8,253 bases of DNA from Desulfurobacterium sp. (GTDB lineage: Bacteria; Aquificota; Aquificia; Desulfurobacteriales; Desulfurobacteriaceae): the NCBI GenBank assembly GCA_026988135.1, contig JALSLT010000085.1, forward strand, positions 1 to 8,253, given 5' to 3'. Of the stretch, positions 6,544-8,253 are shown one piece after another. The notes under the pieces were generated by a model. That model was given only the letters and a program-made list of their open reading frames with translations. It was not told where the DNA came from and searched no databases. Made by a program: the position numbers and the translations under genes. The stretch's first letter is position 1. Each line of letters begins with the position of its first letter.

Positions 6544-7689
6544 ATGGAAACATCGGCTTTTATTTTAGGCACTTTAAAAGGAGCAAAAATAGATTACGTT
6601 CTGTCTCTTCCCTGCGACAGGATAAAAGTCCTTCTACACAAACTTAACTCGACCTACAAAGAAAAACACATCAATCTTACACGGGAAGAGGAAGGAATAG
6701 GAATAGCTTCAGGGCTATTTTTAGGAAGAAAAAAATATGCGATGTTTATCCAATCTTCAGGTGTAGGGAACATAATCGGTTCATTGATAACCCTTATAAA
6801 AACATACAACATCCCTCTTCCCATATTCGTATCCCACAGAGGAATTTACAAAGAAAAAATTACCCCGCAGGTGCTAATGGGAGAAGCCACGGAAAATATC
6901 TTCAAGGCGTGCGGTATCTCCGTTGTAAAAATTTACGACAAAAACTCTCTTCACCTTATTCCAAAAGCGATAGAAGAGGCATTCCGTAAAAGAACAGCAA
7001 TAGCAATTCTTCTTTCTCCTGCACTTTTTGAAGGTGAAGAGTGTAAAAATCCTGTATTTGAGAAAGAGAGAAAAAAAAGAGTGGAAGTAAAAATTGAAAA
7101 AGAGATAGAAAACCCTGATATGAGAAGGTTTGAAGCACTATCAGAGCTTCTTCTCTTTCTGAAAGAAACAGGGGACAGCGAAACCGCACTGTTTGCAAAC
7201 ATAGGATTTCCCGCAAGGGAAGTTTACCATCTTAAAAAGATATTAGGTGCTGAAAACCCGGTTTTTTATATGCTTGGGAGTCTCGGGCTGGTTTCATCAA
7301 TAGCCCTTGGCTACTCTATAGCAGCAGAAAGGAACGTTATTTCCATAGACGGTGATGGCTCTATTCTTATGAATACAGGAACCCTTGCAACCTGCGCAGT
7401 TTACGGAAAAGAGAACCTTAAAATATTCTGCATTGACAACGGCACATGGGGAAGCACCGGAGACCAGGAAAACTTTAACTTTTTGACAGCTGATGTGGAA
7501 GTTGTGGCAAGGGGAATGGGTTTAAAAGAAACAGGCTGCGTGTGGGAAAGGGTAAAACTGAAAGAGAAAATTGAGTGGCTTATGAACGGCAAGCGGTTTT
7601 TGCAGGTAGTGGTTAATCCGGGAAACGAAAAGGTTGGCACAATACCGCTTACACCTGAAGAGATATTAAATGGAGTAAAAGGTGAATAA
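6544..7689 (+). CDS. comDE: Fused ComDE-like sulfopyruvate decarboxylase (ThDP enzyme)
   Basis: A 381-residue thiamine-diphosphate enzyme whose first half resembles archaeal ComD and second half ComE, the two subunits that turn sulfopyruvate into sulfoacetaldehyde. The ComD-like part (about 1-165) has VLSLPCDRIKVLL (19-31), TREEEGIGIASG (46-57) with the Glu that activates the cofactor, FIQSSGVGN (68-76), and SHRG followed by KEKITPQVLMGE (97-114). The ComE-like part (about 193-381) has FANIGFPAREVYHL (217-230), FYMLGSLGLVSSIALG (241-256), the ThDP/magnesium motif GDGS (270-273) to DN (298-299), and NGTWGSTGDQ (299-308). A Lys/Glu-rich linker (172-192) joins them. Single-chain phosphonopyruvate decarboxylase is a relative, but its NEGNAVALAAG and WRGxPGxxDEPQH patterns are absent, so ComDE is the better match. 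The true substrate is uncertain, since no comA, comB or phosphonate gene is visible. The gene overlaps the next one by 8 bases. Confidence 0.8.
   Translation: METSAFILGTLKGAKIDYVLSLPCDRIKVLLHKLNSTYKEKHINLTREEEGIGIASGLFLGRKKYAMFIQSSGVGNIIGSLITLIKTYNIPLPIFVSHRGIYKEKITPQVLMGEATENIFKACGISVVKIYDKNSLHLIPKAIEEAFRKRTAIAILLSPALFEGEECKNPVFEKERKKRVEVKIEKEIENPDMRRFEALSELLLFLKETGDSETALFANIGFPAREVYHLKKILGAENPVFYMLGSLGLVSSIALGYSIAAERNVISIDGDGSILMNTGTLATCAVYGKENLKIFCIDNGTWGSTGDQENFNFLTADVEVVARGMGLKETGCVWERVKLKEKIEWLMNGKRFLQVVVNPGNEKVGTIPLTPEEILNGVKGE
7071..7078 (+). other. A8 tract in the ComD/ComE linker
   Basis: Eight consecutive A residues within the codons for Arg176-Arg179 of the decarboxylase, exactly in the charged linker between its two halves. 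It is the longest mononucleotide run I noticed; several other runs in this window reach 7. Losing or gaining one A in the transcript leads to a stop within 3-6 codons, which would release a ComD-sized chain of 181 or 184 residues. Slippage itself is not shown. Confidence 0.6.
7672..7675 (+). promoter_or_regulatory. Ribosome binding site deciding the GTG start of the radical SAM gene
   Basis: GGAG inside the end of the decarboxylase gene, 6 bases before the GTG at 7682. An in-frame stop (TAA 7676-7678) lies two codons upstream of this GTG, and no other start codon precedes the first cysteine motif, so GTG 7682 is effectively the only choice. Confidence 0.8.
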
Positions 7690-8253
7690 ACCTTTCCCTG
7701 AAAATGTTTTATCTTCCTGCACCCTTTGTCCAAGGGAATGTAAAGTTGACAGAAAAAAGGAAGCGGGCTTTTGCAAAGTAAAAGATAAACTGAAAGTAGC
7801 TTCCGCATTTCCCCATTTTGGGGAGGAACCTGTCTTAACAGGCATAGGAGGTTCCGGAACAATTTTTCTCTCAGGGTGCAATTTAGGGTGTGTGTTCTGT
7901 CAGAACTTTGAAATTTCTCACTTTGCGGAAGGAGAAGAGATAAGTGTTGATGACCTTGTAAACATTATGCTTTATCTTCAAGGCAGAGGGTGTCACAACA
8001 TAAATTTTGTCACTCCAACCCACCAGATACCTTTCATAGCGGAAGGAATAATAAAAGCAAAAGAGAAAGGACTAAACATACCGATAGTTTACAACTGTGG
8101 AGGTTATGAAAAGGTTGACACTTTAAAGAAAATTGAAGGACTGATAGATATCTATATGCCGGATATAAAAACATTTAACAGAGAGTTTGCAGAAAAATAC
8201 CTCCTTGCCCCGGACTATCCTGAAATTGTAAAAAAAGCGGTAAAAGAGATGTT
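7682..8253 (+). CDS. COG1313/PflX-like radical SAM protein, 3'-truncated by window edge
   Basis: The open frame of 190 complete codons has no stop before the edge. The protein begins MNKPFPENVLSSCTLCP. Cys13, Cys16, Cys20 and Cys31 form an N-terminal cluster (CTLCPRECKVDRKKEAGFC), followed by HFGEEPVLTGIGGSGTIF (45-62). The radical SAM triad CxxxCxxC is at 66, 70 and 73 (SGCNLGCVFCQN), which holds the 4Fe-4S cluster that cleaves S-adenosylmethionine. Further on are HNINFVTPTHQIP, IPIVYNCGGYE and IDIYMPDIKTF. This run of motifs fits the COG1313 family, often labelled as pyruvate formate-lyase activating-like (PflX), whose substrate is unknown to me. N-terminal cysteines separate it from classical PflA, where extra cysteines come after the triad. 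Translation is likely coupled to the decarboxylase gene (8-base overlap), which suggests joint function. Confidence 0.88.
   Translation, partial: MNKPFPENVLSSCTLCPRECKVDRKKEAGFCKVKDKLKVASAFPHFGEEPVLTGIGGSGTIFLSGCNLGCVFCQNFEISHFAEGEEISVDDLVNIMLYLQGRGCHNINFVTPTHQIPFIAEGIIKAKEKGLNIPIVYNCGGYEKVDTLKKIEGLIDIYMPDIKTFNREFAEKYLLAPDYPEIVKKAVKEM

Noticed and set aside
7401..7862. 153-codon open frame on the minus strand
   Set aside because: It lies opposite the end of the decarboxylase and the beginning of the radical SAM gene, both of which have strong family motifs. Its own translation is low-complexity (Phe, Leu, Pro, Ser) and shows no recognisable domain.

Overview
The window is gene-dense, AT-rich bacterial DNA with no intergenic gap above 130 bases. 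It looks like an ordinary chromosomal housekeeping region of a thermophilic anaerobe. The proteins are compact and rich in Lys, Glu and Ile, Shine-Dalgarno sites are strong (GGAGG-like), and genes often overlap or nearly touch. The gene mix (purM/purN, acpP, fabG, hslU, a YhaM-like HD nuclease, an M16 peptidase, a ComDE-like decarboxylase and a COG1313 radical SAM protein) reminds me of Aquificota, especially Desulfurobacteriaceae. That placement is an impression from memory, not something the sequence proves.

Minus strand, read from 6427 down to 1. The first block is hslU (HslUV protease ATPase), an M24 Xaa-Pro peptidase, fabG and acpP. The first three are 11-13 bases apart. acpP follows fabG after 47 bases and probably also has its own promoter, with a perfect TATAAT box. 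A 125-base gap with a GC-rich palindrome separates acpP from the second block. That block is an OB-fold/HD-domain nuclease (YhaM-like), purM, purN and the 5' end of an M16 peptidase gene. These four are chained by overlaps of 26, 4 and 1 bases, so they are probably one translationally coupled operon. purM and purN perform two steps of de novo purine synthesis.

Plus strand, 6544 to the window end. Diverging from hslU is a two-gene unit that continues past the window. The first gene is a single-chain ThDP enzyme in which both halves match sulfopyruvate decarboxylase (ComD then ComE). It overlaps by 8 bases a GTG-started, COG1313-type (PflX-like) radical SAM gene cut by the window edge. This pair is the least ordinary part of the window. 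Bacteria are not expected to use the methanogen coenzyme M route, the radical SAM family has no firmly assigned role that I know of, and the longest A-run noticed in the window (A8) lies exactly in the linker between the two decarboxylase halves.

I see no rRNA, tRNA, CRISPR, insertion sequence or phage feature. I did not find a clear-cut new system. The best leads are the comDE/radical SAM unit, the A8 junction and the palindrome-bearing promoter-like site beside acpP.
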